Shown here piece after piece: positions 6,281 through 13,635 of a stretch of DNA of 23,912 nt. The notes beneath the pieces were generated by a model. That model searched no databases. It was given only the letters and a program-made list of their open reading frames with translations, and was not told the DNA's origin. Source of the DNA: Anaerolineaceae bacterium UBA2274 (GTDB lineage: Bacteria > Chloroflexota > Anaerolineae > Anaerolineales > Anaerolineaceae). The position numbers and the translations under genes were made by a program. The first letter of the stretch is position 1. Each line of letters begins with the position of its first letter. The stretch spans positions 1 to 23,912 of the forward strand of contig DDWY01000016.1 in the NCBI GenBank assembly GCA_002347705.1, given 5' to 3'.

Positions 6281-7918
6281 TTATGCCTTCGAGATCGTAA
6301 CGAATATCACTGGGCGGCGTTTTGTCTCTTCGTCAATATAAGAGGTCGCAACGCTTTTGATTTCTTTTTGCAGATTATTTGCCGGGAACTGCGTCAGCTT
6401 TACCACGCGCTTGCGCAATTCAGCGAACAATTCCTGCGACTCATCCTGCGCAATGAAACCGCGGCTGATAATTTCCAGATCCTTGAACTTGCCATTATTT
6501 TTGTTCAACTCGAGGTTGAGCAAAACTACGCCATCCTGGCTGAGCAGTTCGCGATCGCGCATGGTTGAGCGATCCACGTCGCCCACGCCGATGCCGTCCA
6601 CAAAGACGTAACCGCCAGGGATGCGCTCTTTCAGAGCCATTTCACCATGGGTGAACTCAATAATCCGGCCATTTTCGACCAGACCAATTTGCTGTTCATC
6701 CATTCCCAGTTCAAGAGCCAGGCGCTTGTGTTGCTTGAGCATGCGCAGCTCGCCGTGGACGGGGATGAGGTAGCGCGGCTTCACGAGGTGCAACAAAAGT
6801 TTAATCTCTTCCTGGCTGGCATGCCCCGAAACGTGCACGGGCAAGATGTCTTCATAAATTACTTCTGCGCCTTGCTCCATCAGGCGGTTGATGGCGCGGT
6901 AAACGGGCTCTTCATTGCCAGGGATGGGGTGCGAGGAGAGCACAATCGTGTCGCCTTCTTTGACGCCGAAGCGGTGGTTGGTGCCGTTCGCCAGCCGACC
7001 AAGAATGGAGGTCGGTTCGCCCTGGGAGCCGGTTACCAGCAGCACCACTTTGCCGTCCGGCATGGAAAGCGCCTGGTCTGTGGAAACAACAAGTTTCTCA
7101 TCGTAATTCAGATAGCCAAGTTCCTTGGCGATGCGGGCGTTTTCGGTCATGCTGAGACCCACAAAACTGACCTTGCGATCATGCCTTTTCGCAGTATCCA
7201 AAACCTGCTGCATACGCGAGATCAGGGAAGCGAATGTGGCAACGATAATCCGACCTTTCGCCTGGTAGAAAACTTTATCGAAGGCGTCATTGATCACGCG
7301 CTCCGAAGCCGTCCAACCGGGGCGTTCAGCGTTGGTGGAATCAGCCAGCAGCGCGAGCACCCCTCTGCGCGCAAATTCTGCCAGCTTACTGTAGTCGGTG
7401 GGGCGACCGTCGATGGGGGTGTGGTCGAATTTATAATCGCCTGTTTGCACGATGAGACCGGCAGGGGTATCTATTCCCAAGCCGACGCCATCGGGAATGG
7501 AGTGGCAAACGTGAAAAAAGTCAACCTTGAAGGGCCCGATTTGCACCGATTCGCCTGCCTGGATATCGACTAACTTTGGTTCGACTTTCATCCCGCGCCG
7601 AATGAGCTTGTTTTTGATCAAGCCGTTGGTGAGGGGGGTTGCATAGACTGGCGCGTCCACGTATTCAAGCAAGTGACCTATGGCGCCGGTATGGTCTTCG
7701 TGACCATGGGTGATGACAATGCCTTTCACCTGGTTGGCACGCTGTTTGACGTATTCAAAATCGGGGATGATGTAATCAATTCCGATCATGTCGTTATCTG
7801 GGAACATCATGCCAGCATCCACAATCAGGATTTGCTGATTGTATTCATAGACTGTCATGTTTTTGCCCACCTCGCCCAGACCTCCGAGGGGGATAATACG
7901 TAATGTTTTTTTACTCAT
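6281..7918 (-). CDS. rnj: Ribonuclease J
   Basis: Metallo-beta-lactamase/beta-CASP ribonuclease with 5'-3' exonuclease and endonuclease activity in mRNA decay and rRNA maturation, cytoplasmic. The 545-residue product has the usual length. Visible are the zinc motif HGHEDH with H71, H73, D75 and H76, then H139 (VCHSIPD) and D161 (TGDYKFDHTP). The beta-CASP region includes DSTNAERPG, PVHVSGHA and the IPVHGE segment, and the C-terminal domain starts near LLNLELNKNNGK. The ATG at 7918 is preferred because AGGTG stands six bases before it; a GTG three codons earlier overlaps that ribosome-binding site. The gene stands alone between a leader with a small hairpin and its own terminator. A 308-codon open frame on the opposite strand is only its shadow. 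Confidence 0.95.
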   Translation of the reverse strand: MSKKTLRIIPLGGLGEVGKNMTVYEYNQQILIVDAGMMFPDNDMIGIDYIIPDFEYVKQRANQVKGIVITHGHEDHTGAIGHLLEYVDAPVYATPLTNGLIKNKLIRRGMKVEPKLVDIQAGESVQIGPFKVDFFHVCHSIPDGVGLGIDTPAGLIVQTGDYKFDHTPIDGRPTDYSKLAEFARRGVLALLADSTNAERPGWTASERVINDAFDKVFYQAKGRIIVATFASLISRMQQVLDTAKRHDRKVSFVGLSMTENARIAKELGYLNYDEKLVVSTDQALSMPDGKVVLLVTGSQGEPTSILGRLANGTNHRFGVKEGDTIVLSSHPIPGNEEPVYRAINRLMEQGAEVIYEDILPVHVSGHASQEEIKLLLHLVKPRYLIPVHGELRMLKQHKRLALELGMDEQQIGLVENGRIIEFTHGEMALKERIPGGYVFVDGIGVGDVDRSTMRDRELLSQDGVVLLNLELNKNNGKFKDLEIISRGFIAQDESQELFAELRKRVVKLTQFPANNLQKEIKSVATSYIDEETKRRPVIFVTISKA

Positions 7919-7940
7919 AATTTTCACCTAACATAATAAA

Positions 7941-7986
7941 CCGGCTGATGCCGGGGAATTTTTCCTTATTTACTTTATTTATTCTA
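7941..7986 (-). promoter_or_regulatory. RNase J leader: hairpin and candidate -10 box
   Basis: On the minus strand a -10-like TAGAAT (7981-7986) lies about 60 bases before the ATG. The predicted leader contains a 5-bp GC stem, CCGGC-TGAT-GCCGG (7941-7954), which ends about 20 bases before the start codon. No clear -35 box is seen. The hairpin could affect stability or translation of the messenger. Confidence 0.35.
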
Positions 7987-8131
7987 CCCTGAAAACCTCT
8001 CCAAAACGAGCTTTGTGGAACGATGGTAGTTGCCTGGATAAATTCTTACAGAGCGTATATGTAGTTTTAACCAATCTCTAACACAAACTTCTTAAATTTA
8101 AAGCGTAAACAATAACAAAACGGAGGTAAAT

Positions 8132-8590
8132 ATGGCTTACATGATTAGACGAACTCCTTATTGGAGAAACCAATACAACTTGGAACAAGCAATGAACCGC
8201 TTCTTTGAGATTGACTCCGAACAACTTCCGTCCGGCTTTCCCCTGGATGTCCTTGAAAATGACCAGGAATACGTGGTGAAAGCCAGTGTGGCGGGTTTTG
8301 ATCCCGAAAAGATCGAGATCACCTATGATGACAACACTTTGTCCATCAAAGGCGAGGTTGAGGAAGAAAACAGAGAATCCGAAGAAGGCAAGTACCACAT
8401 TCGCGAACGCAGTTTCGGCAGTTTCTATCGCAGCATTTCGATGCCTGGTGTGATCAATTCTGAACAGATCAGCGCGGAAACCGATAATGGCATCTTGGTG
8501 GTTCATCTGCCCAAAAAGCCTGAGACCCAGCCGAAGAAAATTTCGGTAACCCCCCGGGAAAAGAAAAAAATAGTCGAACACAAAAAGTAA
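8132..8590 (+). CDS. Hsp20/alpha-crystallin small heat-shock protein
   Basis: ATP-independent holdase chaperone that binds unfolding proteins under stress, cytoplasmic. The 152-residue product has a short N-terminal arm, the alpha-crystallin domain from about residue 38 (PLDVLENDQEYVV) to about 135, with the diagnostic GILVVHLPK near 128-136, and a C-terminal I-x-V oligomerisation motif in KISV. Residues 120-150 are lysine-rich. The start is firm: GGAGG lies six bases before the ATG. No CIRCE element (the HrcA operator) is seen upstream; a TATATG near 8056 is a weak -10 candidate. It is a single-gene unit ended by a long perfect hairpin. Confidence 0.95.
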   Translation: MAYMIRRTPYWRNQYNLEQAMNRFFEIDSEQLPSGFPLDVLENDQEYVVKASVAGFDPEKIEITYDDNTLSIKGEVEEENRESEEGKYHIRERSFGSFYRSISMPGVINSEQISAETDNGILVVHLPKKPETQPKKISVTPREKKKIVEHKK

Positions 8591-8613
8591 ACTTTAGTTA
8601 GTTGTGGTTTGAA

Positions 8614-8644
8614 GAGACTGGCTTCCAAAAGGGAAGCCAGTCTC
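8614..8644 (+). terminator. Strong hairpin behind the Hsp20 gene
   Basis: GAGACTGGCTTCC (8614-8626) and GGAAGCCAGTCTC (8632-8644) form a perfect 13-bp stem with a five-base loop, 23 bases after the Hsp20 stop. The following AATTAA lacks a T-run, so termination may need a factor, or the hairpin may protect the 3' end. Confidence 0.65.
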
Positions 8645-8955
8645 AATTAAGGCCGCGGTTCCAGGTTAGGACAGGTGGGCACCTAACGGTCAGGCCCCGT
8701 GCGCGGTACCCCAAGGGTAGGCTTCGCACTGTGGGCATCCTCCACATCGCTTTGGGGAAAATACGCTTCGCCCTTAAGTCCAAATTGCCCAATGCCTTAT
8801 TCGGTCAGGACGTAAGGTATTCAGTTTCCAATTCTAAAAAGTCAGCATTGAATTCAAAAAAGTGGAGACCTAACGGTCAACCTCCTTCAGCCAAGTTTCT
8901 TTCTCCGGCGGTGGAATCGCCAGGGAATTACCCCCTCCTTGGAGAACTAACTTGA
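8645..8955. other. Noncoding interval with 12-bp direct repeats
   Basis: No convincing gene. A 117-codon open frame covers the interval but has no ribosome-binding site, an unlikely composition and no recognisable motif. ACCTAACGGTCA occurs at 8681-8692 and 8868-8879, 187 bases apart. Nearby GTTAGG (8665-8670) pairs with CCTAAC (8682-8687). Another inverted pair, CCCCAA near 8710 and TTGGGG near 8753, brackets a GC-rich stretch. It may be a degenerate inserted repeat. Confidence 0.4.
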
Positions 8956-9180
8956 TCAGCCAAGAATGGCTTTTATCATCAACATTAGTCCAAGCAATAC
9001 CAACGGAATACCGATAACAGCGCCGATTAGGGTTATCGAGAGCACCACGCCCACGAGCACTATAACCAGTCCCAGGATCGCGCCGACGAGTCTGCCAGTG
9101 AGCTTGAGGATCCACAATACCAACTGGAATAATGCCCATAAGGGCCACAACAGGGGGGGTATTTTTCGTTTTTCTTCCAT
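8956..9180 (-). CDS. Small membrane protein, two or three hydrophobic segments
   Basis: Hypothetical protein of 74 residues. After a short basic start (MEEKRKIPP) nearly all of it is hydrophobic: about 10-26, then 32-48 and 50-72, with a LIGAVIGIPLVLLG segment suggesting tightly packed Gly/Pro-containing helices. Similar small integral membrane proteins are common in this bacterial group but have no known role as far as I can tell. GAGG lies four bases before the ATG, and a TATAAT (9225-9230 on the minus strand) lies about 45 bases upstream. The leader contains CTGTTT/AAACAG, a 6-bp inverted repeat at 9195-9212. It is unrelated in orientation to the Hsp20 and PPK2 genes on either side. Confidence 0.7.
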   Translation of the reverse strand: MEEKRKIPPLLWPLWALFQLVLWILKLTGRLVGAILGLVIVLVGVVLSITLIGAVIGIPLVLLGLMLMIKAILG

Positions 9181-9230
9181 ATTTCCTCTTTTACCTGTTT
9201 TGAAATAAACAGTTTCTGATTTTGATTATA

Positions 9231-9508
9231 AGTGGGTGATGTTTATTGGAGGATAGAAAATATATGGTTTATTGGCAGTTTTGAGAATCTTTGGGCAAAG
9301 TGGAACTGCTTCGTCAGGCTGGAGTTTGCTGGGTTCAAATGCGGAACCCGGCCTACGAAAAGATTGCCAACTCAGTCGCATCTAAAACAAGCAGGGCAGG
9401 AACGAAACCTAACCTGCGAAAAGACAGCAAGCCAGTTTGGGTTAACTCAACCACCTGCTGCCATTAACACACTATAATTAGTCGAAAGGCAGTTGAAGGA
9501 GAAACTCC
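9231..9508 (+). promoter_or_regulatory. PPK2 upstream region with -10 and ribosome-binding site
   Basis: About 280 bases between the divergent small membrane protein gene and PPK2. A perfect -10 TATAAT is at 9473-9478 without a clear -35. AAGGAG ends seven bases before the ATG at 9509. An 81-codon frame (9232-9477) has no ribosome-binding site and ends in the promoter, so I do not accept it as a gene. Two similar segments ending CCTACGAAAAGA and CCTGCGAAAAGA (near 9351 and 9413) suggest an old imperfect duplication. Confidence 0.45.
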
Positions 9509-10348
9509 ATGGACTACAAAAAATATCGTGTGCCCAGTAAAGGAAAAGTCAGCCTGAAAGATTTCGACCCTGATGACTCGAGCGAATTTGACGGCAAGAA
9601 GAAAGCCGGCAAAGAAGCCCTATTGAAAGTCAACGCAGACATTGAGGCCTTGCAGGAACAGATGTTTGCTGAAGGCAAGCGGCGTTTGATCGTGCTGGTG
9701 CAGGCCATGGACACGGCAGGCAAAGACGGAGTCATCCGGCATGTCTTTGACGGGGTTAATCCCTCTGGCGTGCGGGTGGCGGCATTCAAGACGCCCACTC
9801 CCATAGAACTGTCGCATGACTATCTCTGGCGAATCCACAAGCAGACTCCTGCCAAGGGTGAAATTGTAATCTTCAATCGCTCGCATTACGAAGATGTGCT
9901 GGTTGTGAGGGTGCATAGCCTGGTGCCCAAGGAAGTCTGGTCGAAGCGCTTTGATCACATCAACAATTTTGAAAAGTTGTTGGTGGATGAGGGTACCACG
10001 ATCCTGAAATTCTTCTTAAATATCGACCTGCAAGAGCAGACCGGGCGCTTCCTGGCAAGGGTAGAAGATCCCACCAAGCAGTGGAAATTCAACCCCGGAG
10101 ACCTCGAAGAGCGAAAACTCTGGCCGCAATACATGGAAGCTTACGAGGACGTCCTCAACAGAACCAGCACGGAATATGCTCCCTGGTACGTTATTCCCAG
10201 CAATAAAAAATGGTATCGTAATTTGCTGATTGCCAATATCCTGCGTGACACGCTCAAGGGGTTCAAGATGAGCTATCCTGAACCGCCGGCTGACCTTGAG
10301 GGTTATCACAAAAAGCTGCTTGAAATGACCCTCTCCCAAGAGGGATAA
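9509..10348 (+). CDS. ppk2: Polyphosphate kinase 2 family (polyphosphate:nucleotide phosphotransferase)
   Basis: Transfers phosphate from inorganic polyphosphate to nucleotides (AMP, ADP or GDP depending on the class), cytoplasmic. The 279-residue product carries Walker A AMDTAGKDG (66-74), Walker B-like IVIFNRSHYEDV (119-130) and the following VVRVH, with the R-F-L-A-R lid near 184-188. Length and the one-domain layout fit the small PPK2 group that phosphorylates AMP and ADP, such as class III; the exact class is not provable by eye. The start is secure (AAGGAG before the ATG). Its TAA overlaps the next gene's ATG by one base, so the two are made together, which suggests that nucleotide made from polyphosphate is used by the following kinase-like protein. 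Confidence 0.93.
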   Translation: MDYKKYRVPSKGKVSLKDFDPDDSSEFDGKKKAGKEALLKVNADIEALQEQMFAEGKRRLIVLVQAMDTAGKDGVIRHVFDGVNPSGVRVAAFKTPTPIELSHDYLWRIHKQTPAKGEIVIFNRSHYEDVLVVRVHSLVPKEVWSKRFDHINNFEKLLVDEGTTILKFFLNIDLQEQTGRFLARVEDPTKQWKFNPGDLEERKLWPQYMEAYEDVLNRTSTEYAPWYVIPSNKKWYRNLLIANILRDTLKGFKMSYPEPPADLEGYHKKLLEMTLSQEG

Positions 10349-11370
10349 TGATTGCAGAAGAAATACGGACTGTGCCAGACGCGGTTCTGGTTGGTCGATT
10401 GCAGCGGGAGTATATCTTGCCCGCTGCGGCGCCCGCGCGCCTTGACGGGCTGGGAGGAAACCTGGCCTACGCCGCGGCGGCTTTCGCCTCGTGGGGAGGG
10501 CAGGCTGGGTTGGTATCGCGTGTCAGTGCTGATTTCCCGATGGACCAGCTGACCCGACTGGAAAGTCTTGGTTTCTTTCTGGACGGCGTTCATGCGGTAA
10601 GCGAACCGCTCGACTCACGTTATTTTGTCGCTTATGGCGAGGGGAATAAGACGTACTTCGACAATCCGATCACTCATTTTGCGGAACGGCAACTGCCCTT
10701 CCCGCCGGAGCTGTTTGGCTATCAACCCCGCCGGAAATACTGCAGCAAGACGGATTATGAGAGTAGTTCATTCCGGGTTACAGATATGCCGCGGCTCTTC
10801 CTGGAAGCAAAAGTTGCCCACGTTTGCCCGATCGATTTTATCTCGCATAAGATCCTGCCTTCTGTTTTGAAGGCAGGCATGATCCAGACGCTCACCATGC
10901 GCGCCTGCAGTTGTTACATGGATCCGATTTTCTGGGAAGACATTCGGGGATTGATTTCTGATTTGACGGTCTTTATGATGACCGATGTTCAGGCTCTGAA
11001 ACTCTTTCAGGGAAGAAGCGTGGACTTATGGGAAATTGCTGAACATCTGGCGGGCTATGGACCCGAGGCGGTGCTGGTGCATACGGGGGATGGCAGCACG
11101 TACCTGTATGACCGCATGAGCCACGAACGCTGGATCGTGCCGGCTTATCGGGCACATATTAGCGACCCAACTGGCAGGTTGGATGCCTTTGATGGCGGCT
11201 TTTTGGCAGGATTCCGCCAGGCAAGTGAGCCCTTGGAAGCCGCGCTTTGCGGCAAGATTAGCGAGGCAGTCGCTGGTGAGGGGACTGGACCTTACTTTTC
11301 ACTTGAGTGTTTGCCTGGCTTGAAGGAGATGCGCCTGCAGGTGCTGCGCCAGCAGGTTATTACGGCGTAG
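10348..11370 (+). CDS. PfkB-family carbohydrate kinase-like protein
   Basis: Ribokinase-fold protein of 340 residues. The N-terminal sugar-binding signature is visible as GGNLAYAAAAFASWG (36-50) followed by GLVSRV. The C-terminal signature region is D273-P-T-G-R-L-D279-A-F-D-G-G. The catalytic base Asp (D279) and the GG after it remain, but the usual T-G-A-G-D anion hole reads T-G-R-L-D, so phosphate binding must differ. An insertion of about 40 residues (124-160) contains several aromatic and basic residues. It is translationally coupled to PPK2 (TAATG). The 3' end overlaps the convergent cyclase gene by 11 bases, with no terminator visible. It may be a kinase with altered chemistry or a sugar/nucleoside-binding protein without activity. 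Confidence 0.85.
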   Translation: MIAEEIRTVPDAVLVGRLQREYILPAAAPARLDGLGGNLAYAAAAFASWGGQAGLVSRVSADFPMDQLTRLESLGFFLDGVHAVSEPLDSRYFVAYGEGNKTYFDNPITHFAERQLPFPPELFGYQPRRKYCSKTDYESSSFRVTDMPRLFLEAKVAHVCPIDFISHKILPSVLKAGMIQTLTMRACSCYMDPIFWEDIRGLISDLTVFMMTDVQALKLFQGRSVDLWEIAEHLAGYGPEAVLVHTGDGSTYLYDRMSHERWIVPAYRAHISDPTGRLDAFDGGFLAGFRQASEPLEAALCGKISEAVAGEGTGPYFSLECLPGLKEMRLQVLRQQVITA

Positions 11371-12217
11371 TTGGCGTTGAAAGGCTTTGTGGAACCAGCC
11401 TGATCTCGTAAAGATTTGGCCAGTTTTTCCCAGTTACGTAAAGCTTATCGTTCTGGTCATCGTATGCGATGCCGTTAAGCACTTCTCCCTGCATAGCGCT
11501 GTTTTGTTCGGGACGTAATCCAGTAAGGTCAATCAGGCTGATAACACGGCCATCCTTCGGATCGATGGCTACGATTGTGTCGGTCAGGTAGATGTTGGCA
11601 AAAAGGGTGCCATTGATGTATTCCAGCTCGTTCAGATACTCCACCAGTTGCCCCTCGTAGCTCACGTTAACCTGCCGCAGAACCTGCATGCTGCCTGGGT
11701 CAAGCCAGTAGAGGGTGTTGGAGCCGTCGGAGAGGATCAGTGCAGAACCATCCGTGGTCAGCCCCCAACCCTGAGTTTGATAATGGAAAGTGCTTTTAAG
11801 CTCCAGTGTGCTGGCATCGTAAACGAAGCCGGTATTTTCTTGCCAAGTCAGCTGGTAGAGCTTGCCATCCAGCAGCACCAGCCCTTCAGCAAAATAGTTG
11901 GCGCTAAGGTCGCTTTCTGCCTGCACGACGCCGCTGGTGGGTTCAACCTTACGCAGTGAAGACTGACCGTAGAGACCGCAGCTTTCGTAGAAGACGCCTC
12001 CATCAATCACCAAACCCTGGGTGTAGCAAGTTGGGTCGTGGGGGAAGGTGTTCAGAATTTCGTAACTGAGGGTTTGGGCGAGCGGTTCAGGCACAGCCGG
12101 GATGACCTCGGCCTGGGGTTCCTTGGGCTCCAAAATACAGGAGGCGAGCCCGCCAATGAGGATTGCAATCAGAATGATCCATAACGAGGTGTGCTTGAAA
12201 ACCGTCTTTTTGTCCAT
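11360..12217 (-). CDS. Glutamine cyclotransferase (glutaminyl cyclase), lipoprotein
   Basis: Converts N-terminal glutamine of peptides or proteins to pyroglutamate. It belongs to the plant/bacterial beta-propeller type, about 260 residues plus signal. From the ATG at 12217 the product has 285 residues and begins with a lipoprotein signal (basic start, hydrophobic 12-24, lipobox LASC with C27), so it should sit outside the cytoplasmic membrane. Family motifs are FPHDPTCYTQGL, ESCGLYGQSSLR, FAEGL, QLTWQ, GWGLTTDG, LNELEYING and YVTGKNWP, in the expected order. A start 16 codons upstream would precede the signal and is rejected. TACAAT (12225-12230, minus strand) lies seven bases before the ATG, suggesting a leaderless transcript. 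Confidence 0.92.
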   Translation of the reverse strand: MDKKTVFKHTSLWIILIAILIGGLASCILEPKEPQAEVIPAVPEPLAQTLSYEILNTFPHDPTCYTQGLVIDGGVFYESCGLYGQSSLRKVEPTSGVVQAESDLSANYFAEGLVLLDGKLYQLTWQENTGFVYDASTLELKSTFHYQTQGWGLTTDGSALILSDGSNTLYWLDPGSMQVLRQVNVSYEGQLVEYLNELEYINGTLFANIYLTDTIVAIDPKDGRVISLIDLTGLRPEQNSAMQGEVLNGIAYDDQNDKLYVTGKNWPNLYEIRLVPQSLSTPTTP

Positions 12218-12224
12218 CCTGACA

Positions 12225-12322
12225 ATTGTAGCCCAGTTCAAAAAGATAAAACTTTCAAAAACCATACAATTTTTGGGAAGACAGAAACAGGAATGATAGA
12301 ATCTACCAAACGAATAAAGGAG
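12225..12322. promoter_or_regulatory. Divergent promoters for the cyclase and pepT
   Basis: On the minus strand TACAAT (12225-12230) serves the cyclase. On the plus strand TGATAGAAT (12294-12302) is an extended -10 for pepT (TAGAAT at 12297-12302), and AAGGAG (12317-12322) is its ribosome-binding site, five bases before the ATG. Neither has a good -35 box. Confidence 0.5.
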
Positions 12323-12327
12323 CTGCT

Positions 12328-13557
12328 ATGTTTGATTCATTGGAACGCTTTTTACGATACATCAGAATTGATACCCAATCGGCGATGGACGCCGAGGGCT
12401 ATCCCAGCACAGCCAAACAGCTGGACCTTGCCAGGCTGCTGGTGGAGGAACTGAATGAATTGGGCATGGATGAGGTCAAGTTGGACGAGTACGGTTATGT
12501 GACAGCCACCTTGCCAGCTAATATTGAAACTGTCGCCCCGGTGGTTGGCTTCCTGGCACACATGGATACCAGCCCGTCAGCTTCTGGCGCAGGCGTGAAG
12601 CCCCGCCTGATCGAAAACTATGACGGTCAGGATATTGTTCTGAATGCTGAGAAAAACATCCTGCTTTCTCCGCGCGATTTCCCAGAATTATTGGAACACA
12701 AGGGCGAGCGCCTGGTAGTGACAGACGGCACCACCCTGCTGGGGGCGGACGACAAAGCCGGAATCGCGGCTATCATCAGCGCCATGGCGTATCTGATCGC
12801 CCATCCCGAAGTGCCGCATGGCAAGCTGCGGGTTGGGTTCACCCCGGATGAAGAAGTGGGTGAAGGCGTCAAGTTCTTCGATGTGCCCGCTTTTGGAGCG
12901 GATTTTGCCTATACCGTTGATGGCGGTAAGGCGGGGGAGTTCTCGTACGAGAACTTTAACGCGGCAGGCGTGAAAATCAAAATCAATGGGCGCAGCGTGC
13001 ATCCCGGCACTTCCAAGGGGCGTTTGAAGAGCGCCGCCCAGGCGGCGATCGATTTCCACAACCTGCTGCCGGTCTTTGACCGTGCCGAACACACTGAAGG
13101 ACGGGAAGGCTTTATTCACCTGACAGAAATGGCGGGTGAGGCGGAAAGCGCTCATCTCACCTACATCATCCGGGACCACGACGAAGCCGCTTTTGCCCGG
13201 CTCAAGCAGGAAGTGCAGCATGCCGCTGATTTCATTAACCAGCGCTATGGGGAAGGCACGCTCGAACTTGAGATACGCGATCAATACTTCAACATGCGCA
13301 AGATGATTGAAGCCAGACCAGAGATTATTGAGGTTGCACGCCAGGCTTACCGCGCGGTAGGTTTAGAACCCGTGGAAGAGGCGGTTCGCGGTGGAACGGA
13401 TGGCAGCCGGCTCTCCTATATGGGCTTACCCACGCCGAACATCTTCACTGGCGGTCATAATGGGCATGGACGCTTTGAGTACCTATCAGTTGACGCGCTT
13501 GAAAAAGCCACGGAGGTGGTGGTGATCATCAGCAAGCTGGTGGGTGAGCTGAAGTAA
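12328..13557 (+). CDS. pepT: Peptidase T (tripeptide aminopeptidase)
   Basis: Dizinc M20B aminopeptidase that releases the N-terminal residue from tripeptides, cytoplasmic. The 409-residue product has the family's usual length. Metal and catalytic residues are visible: H78 and D80 in AHMDTSP, the bridging D141 in LGADDKAG, E175-E176 in TPDEEVG, D198 in TVDGG, and H380 in FTGGHNGHGRFE. The dimerisation lid follows GRSVHPG (221-227). AAGGAG five bases before the ATG and an extended -10 fix the start. It is a single-gene unit ended by a strong terminator shared with slyD. Together with the exported cyclase on the other strand it suggests peptide use as a nutrient, but there is no direct functional link. 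Confidence 0.96.
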   Translation: MFDSLERFLRYIRIDTQSAMDAEGYPSTAKQLDLARLLVEELNELGMDEVKLDEYGYVTATLPANIETVAPVVGFLAHMDTSPSASGAGVKPRLIENYDGQDIVLNAEKNILLSPRDFPELLEHKGERLVVTDGTTLLGADDKAGIAAIISAMAYLIAHPEVPHGKLRVGFTPDEEVGEGVKFFDVPAFGADFAYTVDGGKAGEFSYENFNAAGVKIKINGRSVHPGTSKGRLKSAAQAAIDFHNLLPVFDRAEHTEGREGFIHLTEMAGEAESAHLTYIIRDHDEAAFARLKQEVQHAADFINQRYGEGTLELEIRDQYFNMRKMIEARPEIIEVARQAYRAVGLEPVEEAVRGGTDGSRLSYMGLPTPNIFTGGHNGHGRFEYLSVDALEKATEVVVIISKLVGELK

Positions 13558-13578
13558 GATAAAAAAATATTCACAATA

Positions 13579-13617
13579 AAAAAGACCGGTAAAGTTCAAC
13601 GAACTCCCGGTCTTTTT
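13579..13617. terminator. Bidirectional intrinsic terminator (pepT and slyD)
   Basis: AAAAAGACCGG (13579-13589) pairs perfectly with CCGGTCTTTTT (13607-13617), with an inner GTTC/GAAC pairing in the loop. T-runs follow the stem on both strands, so it ends pepT on the plus strand and slyD on the minus strand. Confidence 0.9.
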
Positions 13618-13635
13618 GTTTAAACAAAATGCTCT

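Noticed and set aside
6647..7573. 308-codon open frame on the plus strand opposite RNase J
   Set aside because: It lies entirely antisense to a clear RNase J gene, has no recognisable motif and reflects the codon bias of the other strand.
8041..8131. CIRCE/HrcA operator upstream of Hsp20
   Set aside because: No TTAGCACTC-N9-GAGTGCTAA-like sequence is found; only AT-rich sequence and a weak -10 candidate.
8602..8955. 117-codon frame behind the Hsp20 gene
   Set aside because: It starts within the sequence leading to the terminator hairpin, lacks a ribosome-binding site and any motif, and covers repeat sequence.
9232..9477. 81-codon frame upstream of PPK2
   Set aside because: It lacks a ribosome-binding site, has odd composition, and ends inside the PPK2 -10 box.
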